DNA from: Aurifilum marmelostoma
Lineage: Eukaryota > Ascomycota > Sordariomycetes > Diaporthales > Cryphonectriaceae
Direction: 5' to 3'
Length of the DNA: 64,000 nucleotides
NCBI GenBank assembly: GCA_027559495.1
Contig: JAMXSV010000017.1
Span: 1,550,001 to 1,614,000, forward strand
The translations under genes and the position numbers were made by a program. The notes beneath the pieces were generated by a model. It was not told the origin of the DNA and ran no database searches. It saw nothing but the letters and a program-made list of their open reading frames with translations. This document shows, in pieces, positions 1 to 11,283 of the stretch (its first letter is position 1; every line of letters begins with the position of its first letter).

Positions 1-363
1 GCAGCTGGCGTGTCTTCAGATATGCAACTGGCGTCTTGCCGCAACCCCCAACTGGTCAAGGCAGTGCAGTGCTCGGCTGAGTGCTATTGATATGCATACT
101 TGTGCAAATTGAGAGACTGCAAAATATTGGACCTTTGAGCGAACGTTCAATCAACTTGGGGTGTGAATTGCTGCTTCAAAGGCCAGACCGCCTCGAAGTC
201 TTCATGTAAGTAATCAATCCAGCAAAAGACAGCGTTGGCGGAACAGTAGATCTCGAAATCGCCATCCCATCAATGGCTCACCTGTATAATCTGTGTATCT
301 CCTAAAGCAGTGTTTGTGTGCAAACTGCTACCTACCCTAGGGTACATGATTCAGCAACCTCCC
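1..363. other. Left-edge intergenic DNA
   Basis: This is the 3' flank of the O-methyltransferase gene. I see no credible coding exon, RNA gene or repeat in it. Confidence 0.5.
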
Positions 364-1839
364 TTAATCCTTAAGCATTGCTTCGATGATACCGTCTGCT
401 CCCGTCTGTGGTGGCGGCCATGTCTTGATCACTTCGAAACCGGCCTTGCCAAGAAGCTCTCTCCATTGAGTCTCAGTCCTCTCCATCCCAGCATTGAAAA
501 CCATCATGGCAAGGTCAAATACAGCAGTGAATTTGTCAGCCCCCTGATCTGGAACGATCAGATCGTGGATCAGGAGTTTGGAATATCCTGGGATCATGGC
601 CTTCTTGACCTGCTCGAGTATGTCCAAGCAATACTGCTCCGACCAGTCGTGGAAGATGTGGTGAAAAAAGTAGGATCGGGCGCCTGTCTGGTATTAGCAA
701 GAGTCTTTATCATAAGATAGAGATAAAATTGTAAATAATTACCCTTGACAGGCTGTTGGGTGAAAAAGTCATAGGCCATTATCTCGATGGCCGGGTCAAG
801 ATCTGCAAGACTGCTAGTCACTGACTGCAGATCTTGGAGGACCAGACGTCCTCGGCCTGGATACTTGCCATGGAATGCGAGCACATCATGGCCTCTGCCA
901 GCGCCTACATCCACGACCAGAGCCGACGTGGCATTTGCACCATCAATCAGACGCTCCTGAATCGGGAACCAGTCAATCCAGGAGTCCCTAGCTCCCATAG
1001 TGTTTCCCATGAAAGTGTTGAAGTCTTTGAAGACTCTCGGGATCGAGCTGAAGAGCTCAAAGGTCGTCAGTTTCGTCTGAAAAGCGTACTGCATCAAGCC
1101 ATCACGAGGGTGTGTCGGGCAGCGATAGCCGGCTTCGCGAAAATAATTCGGTGCTTTCTGCGCGGCACCTACAACCATCTCGCCACTTGCCGCAGCTCAT
1201 ATGGTAAGCATTCTATCAGGATCTGAGGTCTTTGTGCGAGGTTGCAAGATGACTTACACCATTCGGTGCCCGGAGGCGATCTCCTCCGTGGCCATGGCCG
1301 TTGTGATAGGTGTGGCTTCCCACGTCTGTTTCTCTACCTCACTGATGAGTCCAATGGCTGCGAGGGGTCTGAGGACTCGGACTGTGCTGGTGTCAACCAA
1401 GGTCTGTTCTCTTGCATGAGTGTGGGGTGTCATACTAATCAGTAGCTCTTCACCATCCGAAAGCGAAGCCAGCTTCTCAGAGGAGATTGGCCCATTGCTG
1501 CTTGCGATATGCTTGAAGAGATCTAGGCCGTCGGCTATCCTTGCAGCTGTAGCTAGAAGAGGCTATGCGCAATCAATACGTGCTGCTACTGCCAGTATGA
1601 AGGTGGCGGGGGGGGGGGGGAGGGGGGGGGCGTTGAGGGAGGGCGCTCAGGAACAAAACAAATAGACGAACAGAAAATGCCAGGTCAACTGCAGCATCTT
1701 GTGGCTGTTCGAGGCTCGCAGTAATCCTTCGGCTCAAGTTAAGTGCCTCATTTCGCACGGTTTGGCCGCTCTCACTCGAAGATAACTTCGCACTCAGAGA
1801 GCTCAGCTGCTCAATGAGGGCAACTGTTTGGTCGGCCAT
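364..1839 (-). CDS. SAM-dependent O-methyltransferase (plant/fungal class II type)
   Basis: Five exons join in phase (1839-1672, 1562-1436, 1381-1258, 1185-743, 683-364) to give 393 aa. The fold is that of the Methyltransf_2 family, which transfers methyl from S-adenosylmethionine to a hydroxyl, usually on an aromatic polyketide or flavonoid-like acceptor; AflP/OmtA are the fungal models. The glycine-rich SAM loop VVDVGAGRG lies near residues 230-238. The catalytic base region YFFHHIFHDW is split by intron 4, with the presumed general base at His299. The N-terminal part (about 1-130) is helical, as expected for the dimerisation domain. Start ATG at 1839 (MADQTVAL) gives the normal family length; the exon 3/4 acceptor is the least certain junction. 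Intron 1 contains long G runs. Substrate unknown; a secondary-metabolite role is inferred only from the family. A Pth11-like receptor gene lies divergently upstream. Confidence 0.85.
1608..1630. repeat. Interrupted poly(G) tract in intron
   Basis: Thirteen G residues, one A and nine G residues lie inside intron 1 of the O-methyltransferase gene. Tracts like this are prone to length errors, but here the tract is intronic and harmless to the frame. Confidence 0.9.
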
Positions 1840-2580
1840 TGCAAAAGGTCGCCTCGGTAGATTAATGGGAAGCAAGCTGATCAAAACATCTGCATGTAAT
1901 CGAAGTGACCATCATGATACAAGCACGATGTCGAAATCTACGCTTGATAACCTGGGTGACCTCGATTTGCGGTTGGGCAATCGATTGATGTCTTATGGCT
2001 TCTTATGGCTTAGAGTACAGTCGGAAGACGAATGTAACGTTTGGCTGGTTCCTTCGAGACAACAACGACTCATACTCCTTTGAAGGAGGCTAAGAATGTC
2101 GCCCGGCCTTGTATGTGGGTGTGTGGGTGGCACAAATGTAGCACCGTCAGCTGGATTTACATATCTTTTCGTCGACCGCCGTGTTTCGGAATAGGCGTAG
2201 GAATATCTGCATACTGTCTTTGAGGAGGCTTGGTCTTGTGAAGTCATGATCGACAGCCACAACCTCGGTCAATTTCCTGGTATGCAGCAGATGATACTAA
2301 GTGAATTCCCGTCCAACGTACCAGACCCGAGACCATCGTGCCAACCTGGAAATTCTCAACTTGGGACGAGAAGAATCAAAACGACAGACCTTGGTACGAC
2401 ATAGCCAATGGTCTTTGGTATCAGCCGAGATACGGACCAACAGACTATTGCTGTCTAGGCCTTGTAAGATTGTCCTCTCACGCATGCTAGATGACAGCAT
2501 CCCATGGGATCTCAACTGTCTCGAAGCCTACCACTCCATTCTTCTCTTTTTGCCTTATATGCTAGTGGCCTTTTGTTCTC
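1840..2580. other. Divergent promoter region
   Basis: About 740 bp between the divergent starts of the O-methyltransferase and the Pth11-like gene. Small ORFs here overlap each other on both strands and show no family resemblance, so I leave them out. I see no clear TATA box. Confidence 0.5.
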
Positions 2581-3995
2581 ATGGCCAGCTATTCGTCCCA
2601 TAATCTTGGACCGGCGCTTGTCGCTATAGCCTGGGTTTTCAGCTTCATTGCGGTTGTAATCGTCGCAGCACGCTTTTATGTCCGCAGAAATATCATTCAA
2701 AGGCTCTCGCTCGATGACTGGATCATTCTGTTAACCCTGGTGAGTAATTTAGTCCTGACTTGTCTTCATTGCCCTCCTCTACCTTCTCTGAGTAGCTTAG
2801 TATTGACATGTTTCGGTCCATGGCAGGCTCTGGCGCTTGGGGATAGTGTTTTTGTCTCCATCAGCGTCTCATGGGGCCTTGGGCAGCATGTGGAGAATCT
2901 CGACGCAGTACACCGAATGAACTCAATTAAATGGGTTTACCTATGCGAAATCTTTTCGATCATGTGTCCGTGCTTCGGTCGGATCTCGTATGCTTCCCTG
3001 CTCCTCAGCATTGTGAGTTCTACGAAAATGCGCCGGAGGATCCTTTGGGCTATCATCGCGACACAGTTCGTGGTCGATACTGGGACGGTCATTATTAGCA
3101 TGGCCCAGTGTCAACCAATACAGCGCTTCTGGGATCCTCGCATCGACGGCACCTGTTGGGACGTTCGAATCCAGGAATTCGCGGGCTTCTTCCAAGGATG
3201 TAAGGGGAAACTGTTGGCTTCTACATGTCCCCGGCCCCCTAACTGATCGAAATACAGCTGTCTGCTCGCTGGTAGACCTCCTACTCGCCATCTTTCCCGC
3301 AAGTCTGTTCTGGAACCTGAATATTGGACGAAAACAAAAAGTCACTCTGAGCTGTATGATGGGTCTCGGTATCTTGTGAGTTTACATATTTCTCGAATGC
3401 GACGTGGTTCCCAATCCCACAAAGTTTGACAAGTTTTGTTAGTGCCATGATCGCATCCATTATCAAAACAGTCAAGATCTCAGCTATTGGCAAGAGGGAC
3501 GACCTCACATGTAAGAAAGCACACCATTCTCCTGCGGACATCTTGGACGCTACTGCTCACGCACAGCTGCTCACACAGACGGGATGGCTGAACTTGCAAT
3601 CTGGTGGACGTAAGTATCGGGACTCCATTCAAGTCACCACCGACACGCCCCCAGACCTTCTCATCGGTACTTACATCTACCTATCCAGCCTAGAAGCGTA
3701 CTTCGTGCTCATATGCGTGTCCATACCAACTCTGAAGCCGATTTTCGGCAGGAAAGGAAAGTCCTGGTACGGGTCGAGGCACAATGCGACAGGGAGCAGC
3801 TATGACAGGTGGCAGCGAATGTCTAACAAGGAGAACGATAAGGCAAGAGATCACGAAGGGTCTCCATCGGTGCTAGCCGCGGAGCCTGTCAAGTTTCGGG
3901 CCGGGAGTAGTCGTGATACTGACGGCCGCGAAGTCTTTGAGTATGAGCTGCACCGAATTGTCCAGGCTCGCGAGGAGCCTCCAATCGCACTATAA
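2581..3995 (+). CDS. Pth11-like integral membrane protein (fungal rhodopsin-type domain)
   Basis: Six exons (2581-2739, 2827-3199, 3258-3375, 3434-3510, 3579-3609, 3689-3995) join in phase to 354 aa. The opening membrane helix followed by ARFYVRR and LSLDDWIIL is the hallmark of the fungal rhodopsin-like domain (often annotated Pth11-like GPCR or DUF3433/PF20684-type). Later landmarks are SHGLGQH-like SWGLGQH, the QCQPIQRFWDP loop, and AYFVLICVSIPTLKPIF in the last helix, giving about seven membrane segments. The C-terminal 90 residues form a polar cytosolic tail. There is no CFEM domain at the N-terminus. Family members are plasma-membrane proteins proposed to sense surfaces or ligands, but few are proven receptors. 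Exon 5 is only 31 nt. Function beyond the family is inferred. Confidence 0.85.
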
Positions 3996-5145
3996 AAAGG
4001 TGTAGAGCAGGCCCGACGCTTCGCATACAGGACGTACATGGGGATAACGAAGGTCCGGTGTTGAGCATTGTTCCTACCATGAGGTGAGATTGAGGGTAAT
4101 AGCATCCACGACTTGCAACCGCGCCAAAACGTCTTCCTCTTAAAAGGAGGATCCTAGTCCCTGAACTCATGCTGGGTAGGGGTGACTTTCTCCAGCATCC
4201 CGTCAGGCACGCCAGGGCTAGTGGGGCGGCATCAAGGTTGCATTTAGAAGCTTGTCCTGGTGTCTCCATATCGATTTCACGAATTCTCCTCTTTCTTTTC
4301 GTATTACTACTTGTTCAAATCATGCCGCAAAGGATAGAAAACAGTCGTGGGTGTCTCTTAAGCCCTCTGCTGCAATGGAAGTAGGAAGAAAACGTGATGA
4401 AGAAGGGCTGTAGTGAAATGTTTTCTGAGAAGTTGTCTTGCCATATAAATAAGCCGAGCCTTGTGTCACACATAATCCATCCCTGCGTGCACAGCCAATA
4501 CGCAGGTGATAGATGATTCCTGGGCACTAAACAACCTTCTACAAGTACTCTCGGTGATTTATGTAGGAATGCAGTAGGACAGGATTTTAAGTGCTCTTTA
4601 GAAGTGAACTTCGAGAAAGATTTGCGCGCGTAGAAAATGCACTCCCCGGGTTCTTTTTTCTTTGAAGGGGGGCCATGTGTGTAGGCTCAAGGAATAGTAT
4701 GGTAGCCCAGACCCAACGTAGGCATTGGAAAGGATATCTCTCGTCCTGCAAAGGTGAGGTGATATGCACAGCGTGACAAGGCTTCTTCTGTTAACCATTA
4801 CTACACGTTCATGTGGCACCAAAAAAAATGTGTTTGAGGCTGCTTTGATGTAATATGAAATTTGAGAAACTGAATACAAGATTCAAACATATCTTTCGCC
4901 CTGGAAGGCAATCGACAAAATCAGTTTAAGCTAGACAAAAGGAAGGAAAAAAAAAGAAAAGAATCTAAAACCCCCCTACGAATGCGCCATGTAAATGAAC
5001 AAGCCCAAAACTCCATTGGCCCGTCCATTTATGAAGATGGGATATCAACGCTGTAAAACACACATACACACACCCACAAATGCGACTGATCAACAGGGCA
5101 GTGAATGCCATCGAACCTCTGCCCCCATACCTTCGTTTTCCCCTT
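3996..5145. other. Convergent 3' intergenic region
   Basis: About 1.15 kb between the 3' ends of the Pth11-like gene and the DPBB-like gene. It is AT-rich, with only short shadow-type ORFs. I see no RNA gene or element. Confidence 0.5.
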
Positions 5146-5920
5146 CTAAGTGGCAAGTTGCTTCTCGCCTGAGGGATACTCGATGTTGTACACCGGGGCC
5201 GAGGTCAGGACTGGCTGCGCACCGAGCTGGTGAGGACACGTCGCCTGGTTCGCGCCGGCGGCGAGGGTGCACTTCTCATCGTAGCCGTAGGTGCACGTGG
5301 GGTTGGCGATGTTGTAGAGGTCGTGGTTGTCGCCGACCCAGGTGCCCGCGGCGCAGGACGAGATGAAGTCCATGCTGTTGGCGGCGGCGAAGGCGAGCTT
5401 GCCCGAGCCGTCGGTGAGGAGATCGCTGCACTCTGAGTTGTCGACCCACTCGTCTAGATGATTGTATATATCTATCAGCTTATCTTCCCTGAAGAATAGG
5501 AGAGAGAGAGAGAAGAAAGAGAGTAGTTCCCAGGCAGGGCTTATTCTCCTTGTTCTACGTACACTGCATCGAGACACCACCACCCTGGCAGGTCCCGTCC
5601 GTGGCGGGCACGCCGCAGTTGAGCTGGCTCCATGCATCGTAGGAGATGTCGTGAGCGCCGCCAGACTCGTCGACGTGGAGGACATTGAGGGTCTTGCCGT
5701 TGTTCCCCGTGAGCTTGATGCACATGCTGTTGCAGTCCGGTGCCATGGGCCAGTAGGCTATCCGGTCGACGTTGACCTTGCATCCCAGAACACCAATGGA
5801 TGACGAGTACTGAGCGTGAGGCGTCATGCTTGCTGAGCCAGAACCGCTGGACGTGCCGCGGGGACCCAGAGCCTGGCTCCCTGCCGCGAGGGCCAGAATT
5901 GTCGTGAGCTCTGCGAACAT
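5146..5920 (-). CDS. Small secreted DPBB-like (RlpA/expansin-type fold) protein
   Basis: Two exons (5920-5563, 5453-5146) give 221 aa, with donor GTACGT and acceptor CTAG. The N-terminus MFAELTTILALAAGSQALG is a signal peptide, so the product is predicted to be secreted. The central block (GCKVNVDRIAYWP, DCNSMCIKLT, LNVLHVDESGGAHDISYDAW) matches a fungal family related to double-psi beta-barrel proteins, with the Asp of the HVDESGG segment typical of that fold. Paired cysteines (CxxxC in the barrel, six more in the C-terminal half) suggest disulfides. Expansin- and barwin-like relatives bind cell-wall polysaccharides; no activity can be claimed here. The first in-frame ATG that gives a good signal peptide is at 5920. 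The 5' leader contains adjoining GT and GA microsatellites. Confidence 0.8.
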
Positions 5921-7598
5921 GATTTGGAGTGAGGGCAATTCCCGATAGGGTGCGTGTGTGTGTGTGTGTGTGTGGAGAGAGAGAGAGAAAGAGAGGTAAA
6001 AGGGGAAGAGGAAACCAGTGCTATGAAGGAAAAGCCTGTACTGTTGGACTGAGCATCATTGTCAATTGTCGAGATCGCCTGGCAGTATTTATGTAGAGGT
6101 TTGGTCATCAGCCAGAACCGAGTGATTGATTACTCTGAAACTGTTACACACTGCTGCGCCCTGAGACCAGAAGCCGGCCTCACCACCCAAACTCACGATA
6201 GCTAAAGACTACCGTGTGGTTTCCGGCCGTCAATCGGTACTGAAACCCCCCTCACGTGGTTGAGCAATTCTTACCCGGCCAAAACGGCCCCGAGAGACCC
6301 AGGAGGCCAAATACCCTTACCTGTGCTGCAGCGAATGTTGAGGAGGAATAGACTAATACTTAAGGTATAAGCTGTCTGACTTTCGGCCCCCTCGGTCAGA
6401 AACTCGTGGCACGTGTTGAGACTGCTGAAATGGCCGCGTCCTGGGCCACCTGGTTGGGAATAAGCGATTCGTTTCAATTGTCCTCTGACATGACCCAAAG
6501 TTTTGCCGTAATTACAACTTGAACCTTTGGTCTTAGTACGGGCCTGCTCAGGCCAGGCCAGGACCTACCAGCGCAGATACCACACCCTAATTTCATGCTT
6601 ACCGCTGAGCCATTATGAGAGACATGCATAGTGTCCAGAAGTGGGCCTGATGACAGGCTGGAATATTGTGGTAATTAATGAGTTCTCCTCGTAAGAACTT
6701 TGAACCACTCGCTCCTCTTCCATCCTAAGTAACTGTGGAAGCCAAGTTCGTCGATTCATCCTGCCAGGTGCTTAAGCGATTTCGGCGACTGAGAGGGAAC
6801 TGTAAAAGTATTAGGAAACACTCTTGAGGTTTTTCATTGTTGTCATGAATTTTGACGATGCTGTGTTTGACATCATCTACAGTATTGACAATTACTTGCC
6901 ACGTCAGTACTTTTTCTGGGGACGAAATTGCATGGATTAAGGACATCTACAATTGGCTTCACAAAGAACTCAAGTAATCAATTAATTACCGACTCCAGAG
7001 AGGGTTCGCCTGAGTCTTTGAACCAAGGCAGTCAAGTGAACTTGCTTAAAGGGAAGGAATTGGAACACGAAACAGGATCTACCCCCAGCTTGATGCATTT
7101 CATATCTGCGGCTCTGCTTGAAGCCTTGGTACGATCTCCAACTGTATCGCTTCTCGTCGTAAACCTTCATATAGGCGCGCCCAGACAATCAGATGGATTT
7201 ACAAGTCTTTCGATTGCCAAATGGAATTCTTCGATTGAATTGCAATTCAATGTCTTACTAAGTTTAAGGGCTCCTCTCCTATGTCACTTGTGACGACATT
7301 GTGCCTCAAACGAGCCGTTGGTGTCATCTCGATGTCACTAGGGTACGTCATTCCAGGCTTCACCCAACAACGGGTCAAGCACCGTCTGTACAGAATATAA
7401 TCAAGGTCCACTCGGTGAACAACAAACACCATTACTGACAGCACACATCAACCCATCCATCAACTTCAACCTCCAAGTCATACCTACACTCCATCTTCGT
7501 GGGTAATCTCTCGACCCAGACGAGCTGTCGCGCACATCAGACCCAACATTGACGACAGGCAGAAAAGAAGAAGAAGAAGGAGGAAAAAAAAAAACACC
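5921..7598. other. Divergent intergenic region, DPBB-like protein to SDR
   Basis: About 1.7 kb holding both promoters. It contains the GT/GA microsatellite near 5951-5994 and an 18-bp palindrome at 7234-7251. Just before the SDR start the leader is purine-rich. ORFs at 6271-6498 (-) and 6928-7293 (+) have no recognisable domain. Confidence 0.5.
5951..5989. repeat. Compound (GT)n(GA)n microsatellite
   Basis: About twelve GT units run directly into seven or eight GA units, 30-70 bp upstream of the DPBB-like gene start, so it is probably transcribed in its 5' leader. Confidence 0.9.
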
Positions 7599-8498
7599 AT
7601 GGCAGAGACACACCATTTCGACGTGTCCAAGCTCTTCACAGTCAAGGACTGGGTCTGCGTGGTTACAGGCGGCGGCAGCGGGATCGGCCTGATGGCCACC
7701 CAGGCCCTCGCCGCAAACGGAGCCAAGGTCTACATCACAGGCCGGCGCACCGAGGCGCTCGAGACGGCCGCCAAGCACCACAACCCAAACTTTTCGACGG
7801 GCGGCCAGATCATCCCCCTGGGCCCCTGCGACGTGCGCAGGAAGGACGACCTCGAGAAGATCGTGACGGAGCTGCGCACCACCCACGGCGAGAAGCACGT
7901 CCACCTGCTGGTCTGCAACGCGGGCATCTCCGGGACCAAGGCCGAGCCCGACGAGGAGGACGCGGAGGACCTCAAGAAGAACCTGTGGGAGAAGGAGAGC
8001 GTCGAGGAGTGGCAGAGCACCTTCGAGACGGACGTCACGAGCGTCTACTTCACCACCGTGGCCTTCCTCCCCCTGCTGCAGGCGAGCATCCAGCCCGAGG
8101 GCCCCGTCGAGAAGTACGTGCCGAGCGTCATCACCATCTCGAGCATGTCGGGCCTGATGAGGCACGCCCAGGGCCACTTCTCGTACAACGCCGCCAAGGG
8201 CGCCACCGTGCACCTGTCCAAGCTGATGAGCGCCGAGTTCCAGCAGACGGGCGTGAGGGTGAACTCCATCGCGCCGGGCTACTTCCCCTCCGAGATGACG
8301 GCCAAGAGCTCGGACGAGAAGCAGAAGAGCCACCTGCCGCCCGAGAAGGTCGCCGAGAAGGGCCATGTGCCTGCGATGAGGGGCGGCCGCGACGAGGAGA
8401 TGGGCATGCTGGTCCTGTTCCTGGCCAAGAACAGCTACGTCAACGGGGAGATCATCGCCATCGACGGTGGCGTGCTGAATGTGGTGTCTGGCCGCTGA
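7599..8498 (+). CDS. Short-chain dehydrogenase/reductase (SDR)
   Basis: Intronless, 299 aa, the normal length for a classical SDR. The cofactor loop TGGGSGIG is at residues 23-30 and the structural NAG motif at 107-109. The catalytic site has serine(s) at 181-182 in ITISSMSG, and YNAAK with Tyr196 and Lys200. The loop after beta-2 reads TGRR (Arg49-Arg50), which favours NADP(H) over NAD(H). The C-terminus (NGEIIAIDGG) is the usual last strand. The likely reaction is reversible oxidation of an alcohol to a ketone; the substrate cannot be told from sequence. ATG at 7599 follows a purine-rich leader and has A at -3. It converges with the aspartic protease gene 256 bp downstream. Coding DNA is strongly GC3-rich, which produces long open frames on the other strand. 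Confidence 0.93.
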   Translation: MAETHHFDVSKLFTVKDWVCVVTGGGSGIGLMATQALAANGAKVYITGRRTEALETAAKHHNPNFSTGGQIIPLGPCDVRRKDDLEKIVTELRTTHGEKHVHLLVCNAGISGTKAEPDEEDAEDLKKNLWEKESVEEWQSTFETDVTSVYFTTVAFLPLLQASIQPEGPVEKYVPSVITISSMSGLMRHAQGHFSYNAAKGATVHLSKLMSAEFQQTGVRVNSIAPGYFPSEMTAKSSDEKQKSHLPPEKVAEKGHVPAMRGGRDEEMGMLVLFLAKNSYVNGEIIAIDGGVLNVVSGR

Positions 8499-8754
8499 GG
8501 AGGCCTCGGAACATGGAATGAGTCGTCATGGTTGCACTGGTGTTTACAAGCTGGGAAAATGAAAGGACGGAAAAAGTACACGGTCTCGGCGTATGGGCGT
8601 CATTCCTTCAGAGGGACTCCATTTAATAACAAAATCCAGATATGGCTCAATACAATCATAGAAACGAAGTAATAATTTACTGCTATTGCATATTTTTCTC
8701 TCCACCTGTTTCTCTGCCTCCCCAGTCGTCCTCTAACAGCTCCCGCCCTTGGTC

Positions 8755-10113
8755 TCAACATCCCCCAGAGACGTAATTGGTGGAATGAGGGCCATTTGTG
8801 ATCTGTGCCGTGGAAAGGTTCAGAGGAGCGAATGCAACCCGCAGCCCGATGCCGTCCCACGCCGTCAGATAGTTCTTCAGCAGCGGGGATCCGAGCTCCC
8901 ACAGGCCGATGCCGTTGTACAAGACGGGGTCCTGCCAGTTGTTGACCACGGCCTGGCAGATGTCGTCCGTGCCGGGGTACGGGCCCAGGTTGAACACGCT
9001 GCTCGGGACGGTGAGGTTCATCTGCGTCTCGTCGCCGTCGTACCCGAGCAGGAACGTCAGCTCGGCGCCAGACCCGACGATCGCCTCCATGTCGCCGCAG
9101 GCGCAGCCCCACGTGCCGACGGGGTCGATCTGATAGATCTTGGGAGAAACCTGGGCGTACAGGGCGGCGGCTGTCGCGTGGTCAGGGGCCATGATGAAGG
9201 ACGTGCCCGTGTCTAGGGCCTGCACCACGCTCTGCGGGTATGGCGAAGCTGTATCCGACGAGGCGTTGGAGGAATTCTGGGGGAGCATGAGCTGCTGCCC
9301 GTTGACAAAGATGGTCTGCATGTTCATGGCCCACTGGGAGTGAGCAACAGCCAGCTCCTGGTTCAGGGAGAGCCAGACCGGCTCCGACTCGTACCTGGCC
9401 ATGATATCACTGGTCCCCATCACGAGCTGCCCGCCGCTGACCTTGCCCGGCGGCGTGTACAGGATGAAGGTTCCATCGTCGTCAAGCAGCCCTGCATTGT
9501 ACAGGGCGTACTGGAACGACTCTGGCTGAGTGCCGTTGAGGCCGAGGCCGAGGATCCCGTCGATGCCGGGCTGCGTCGTCATTGCCTCGTCCTCCTCGTG
9601 GCACACGAGGAACGAGAAGGACGGCGCGGTCAGACCCTGCATGGACACGTCGTCGACGGCCCAGCGGCACTGTGCGCCTTGGGGCTCCGCGAGGGGAACC
9701 GTGTCGCCGCCCGTGCTGAACCTGGGATTCACCTCGCCGAGGGCCGACCAGGAGAAGGTTGACGATGCGGCGGGGTCGAATTGTCTCTGGCTGGATGGGC
9801 AGGTGGTGCAGTTCATCTCCGGCAGGATCAGGTTGTGTGAGCCTGTGTCGATGAGGACGGTACTATGTGAGAAAGAAGGAGTGTCACGCGTTAATTACTT
9901 GAACTAGGCTGGCAACAATTGATCTTCCGATACAGTATTCTTGACGTACAAGTTCTGTGGAGGTGTGCCGACCGAGATGGTCGTGTACCACTGGAGATCG
10001 GTGTCTCCATTCTTGATCCAGTCCGTCAGGGGCGCAGTGATAAAGGCGGCCTGGCAGATGGAAGACGCGGCCAAGGACGTGATGGCGAGGATGCTGCGCT
10101 TCATGTTGAGCAT
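8755..10113 (-). CDS. Secreted pepsin-like aspartic protease (A1 family)
   Basis: Two exons (10113-9950, 9862-8755) give 423 aa. Splicing GTACGT to CATAG restores VGTPPQNF-TVLIDTGS, the classic first active-site motif, with catalytic Asp60. The second, ALDTGTSF, puts the partner Asp at about 272. Residues 1-22 are a signal peptide, so it enters the secretory pathway. The flap tyrosine region is diverged and the first lobe carries CTTC shortly after the active site. No C-terminal Ser/Thr-rich GPI region is seen, so it is probably a soluble extracellular or vacuolar enzyme. It would cleave peptide bonds at acidic pH. A clean TATA element sits 142 bp upstream of the ATG. ATG at 10113 (MLNMKRS) or at 10104 are both possible starts; the signal peptide works with either. 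Confidence 0.9.
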
Positions 10114-10254
10114 GATGTCTTCCTAGGTGATCACTCCCAGGCCGAAATGCCGAGAGCTTGGTTGGGGCAAAGGAAGAGGGCCTGTTGGTGGTGTAGTGAT
10201 ACAAGAGCATGAATGTGAAATGCTCGCCGGCTCTTCCTGACTGAGCTTGGTTGA

Positions 10255-10264
10255 TATATATATA
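10255..10264 (-). promoter_or_regulatory. TATA element of the protease gene
   Basis: An uninterrupted TATATATATA lies 142 bp upstream of the protease ATG, a plausible core-promoter distance. Assignment is by position only. Confidence 0.5.
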
Positions 10265-11122
10265 GACCTTAGACACAAAGATATAAAAGAAGAAGAAATT
10301 ATATTTTTGATTGTATTTGTGTTGAACGGCGGATATCTTGTGTGAATACGAACAGTGGCATTGTGTCAACACGCACAATATCTGAGGCATCACTTTCCAC
10401 AGAGCCCTATCGGAGAAATCCAAGGGTCGTTCCACGCGAGGCTGTGGGACATTGTGTTACGAGCACAAAGGCAACAAGTTGGCTTCATAATAATCGAGTT
10501 GAGGGCGATTAAGTCTGAGTTCGTGCCTCGTGCAGCACACAATATCAAGAGCACAATATCAAACAGTTGTGGAGGTGTTTCACTCAAGCCACCCTTCGGG
10601 ATTCAGCAGGGGTGCCGTCTGAGAAACCCTATAGGCTATAATTGATAGAAAGAATTACCGGGCAACTTTCTGACTTGTTAAATGCAGTCGGACAGTCCGA
10701 GATGGCGTCATGCAGGCTGAGGAGATATATGAGCGTCGACCGCGTGTCCAAAAATAGCAATTTTCTGCGTTGATAGGAGACGAAGGGGCATCAGGAGGTT
10801 GATCATCCAGTCAAGAGGCGGACTACGGAGTGAGACATCCGATAGAGAACAGAACAATGAAGAAAAGAAGTCTTTGTGGAAAGGTAAGGAGGGCTTTAAG
10901 GTCGAACGCGTCTTCCAGATTCGTCGTGGCTAGCGAGTCGATGGCGACGCTCGCACAGCAATGCTTCACACTATGACATCCCAGGAGGAGTGAATCTCAA
11001 ACAGTAATCTAGAAGCCCTCTAGAAACTCAATTCAAATATCAAATCCCAAAATATACCCAACATGTTATCTCTTATTGCTCAAAGGTTTGTGGTCATCTA
11101 CCGATTTCATGGCTGGATAGCA

Positions 11123-11130
11123 GGGTTAGG
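11123..11130 (+). promoter_or_regulatory. Telo-box-like octamer GGGTTAGG
   Basis: This octamer continues into GTT, so nearly two telomere-type units are present. It lies 154 bp upstream of the AlkB-like ATG. Three other copies in the window also lie just upstream of genes. In fungi, TTAGGG-binding factors (Tbf1/Taz1-like) can act at promoters; that role here is inference. Confidence 0.35.
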
Positions 11131-11283
11131 GTTGGAACCGTGACCAGATGAAGGCGTTCATCTCACTTGTCGTGACTGCCCGTATGACCATCTGAAATTC
11201 TATTGACCCAATTCCGGAACCTCTTGAGCTGTCAAACACAAGACTTTCTTGGTGATTGTCAGAACTTTACAGCTCCTTCCGAG

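Larger units (their letters stand above)
10114..11283. other. Divergent promoter region, protease / AlkB-like gene
   Basis: About 1.17 kb between divergent starts. It contains a TATA element for the protease and a GGGTTAGG octamer upstream of the AlkB-like gene. No coding exon is supported. Confidence 0.5.

Noticed and set aside
7401..8366. 321-codon open frame antisense to the SDR gene
   Set aside because: Arises from the strong GC3 bias of the SDR gene; the SDR reading carries all catalytic motifs and this one none.
11123..11134. Interstitial telomere
   Set aside because: Fewer than two repeat units; better regarded as a promoter octamer.
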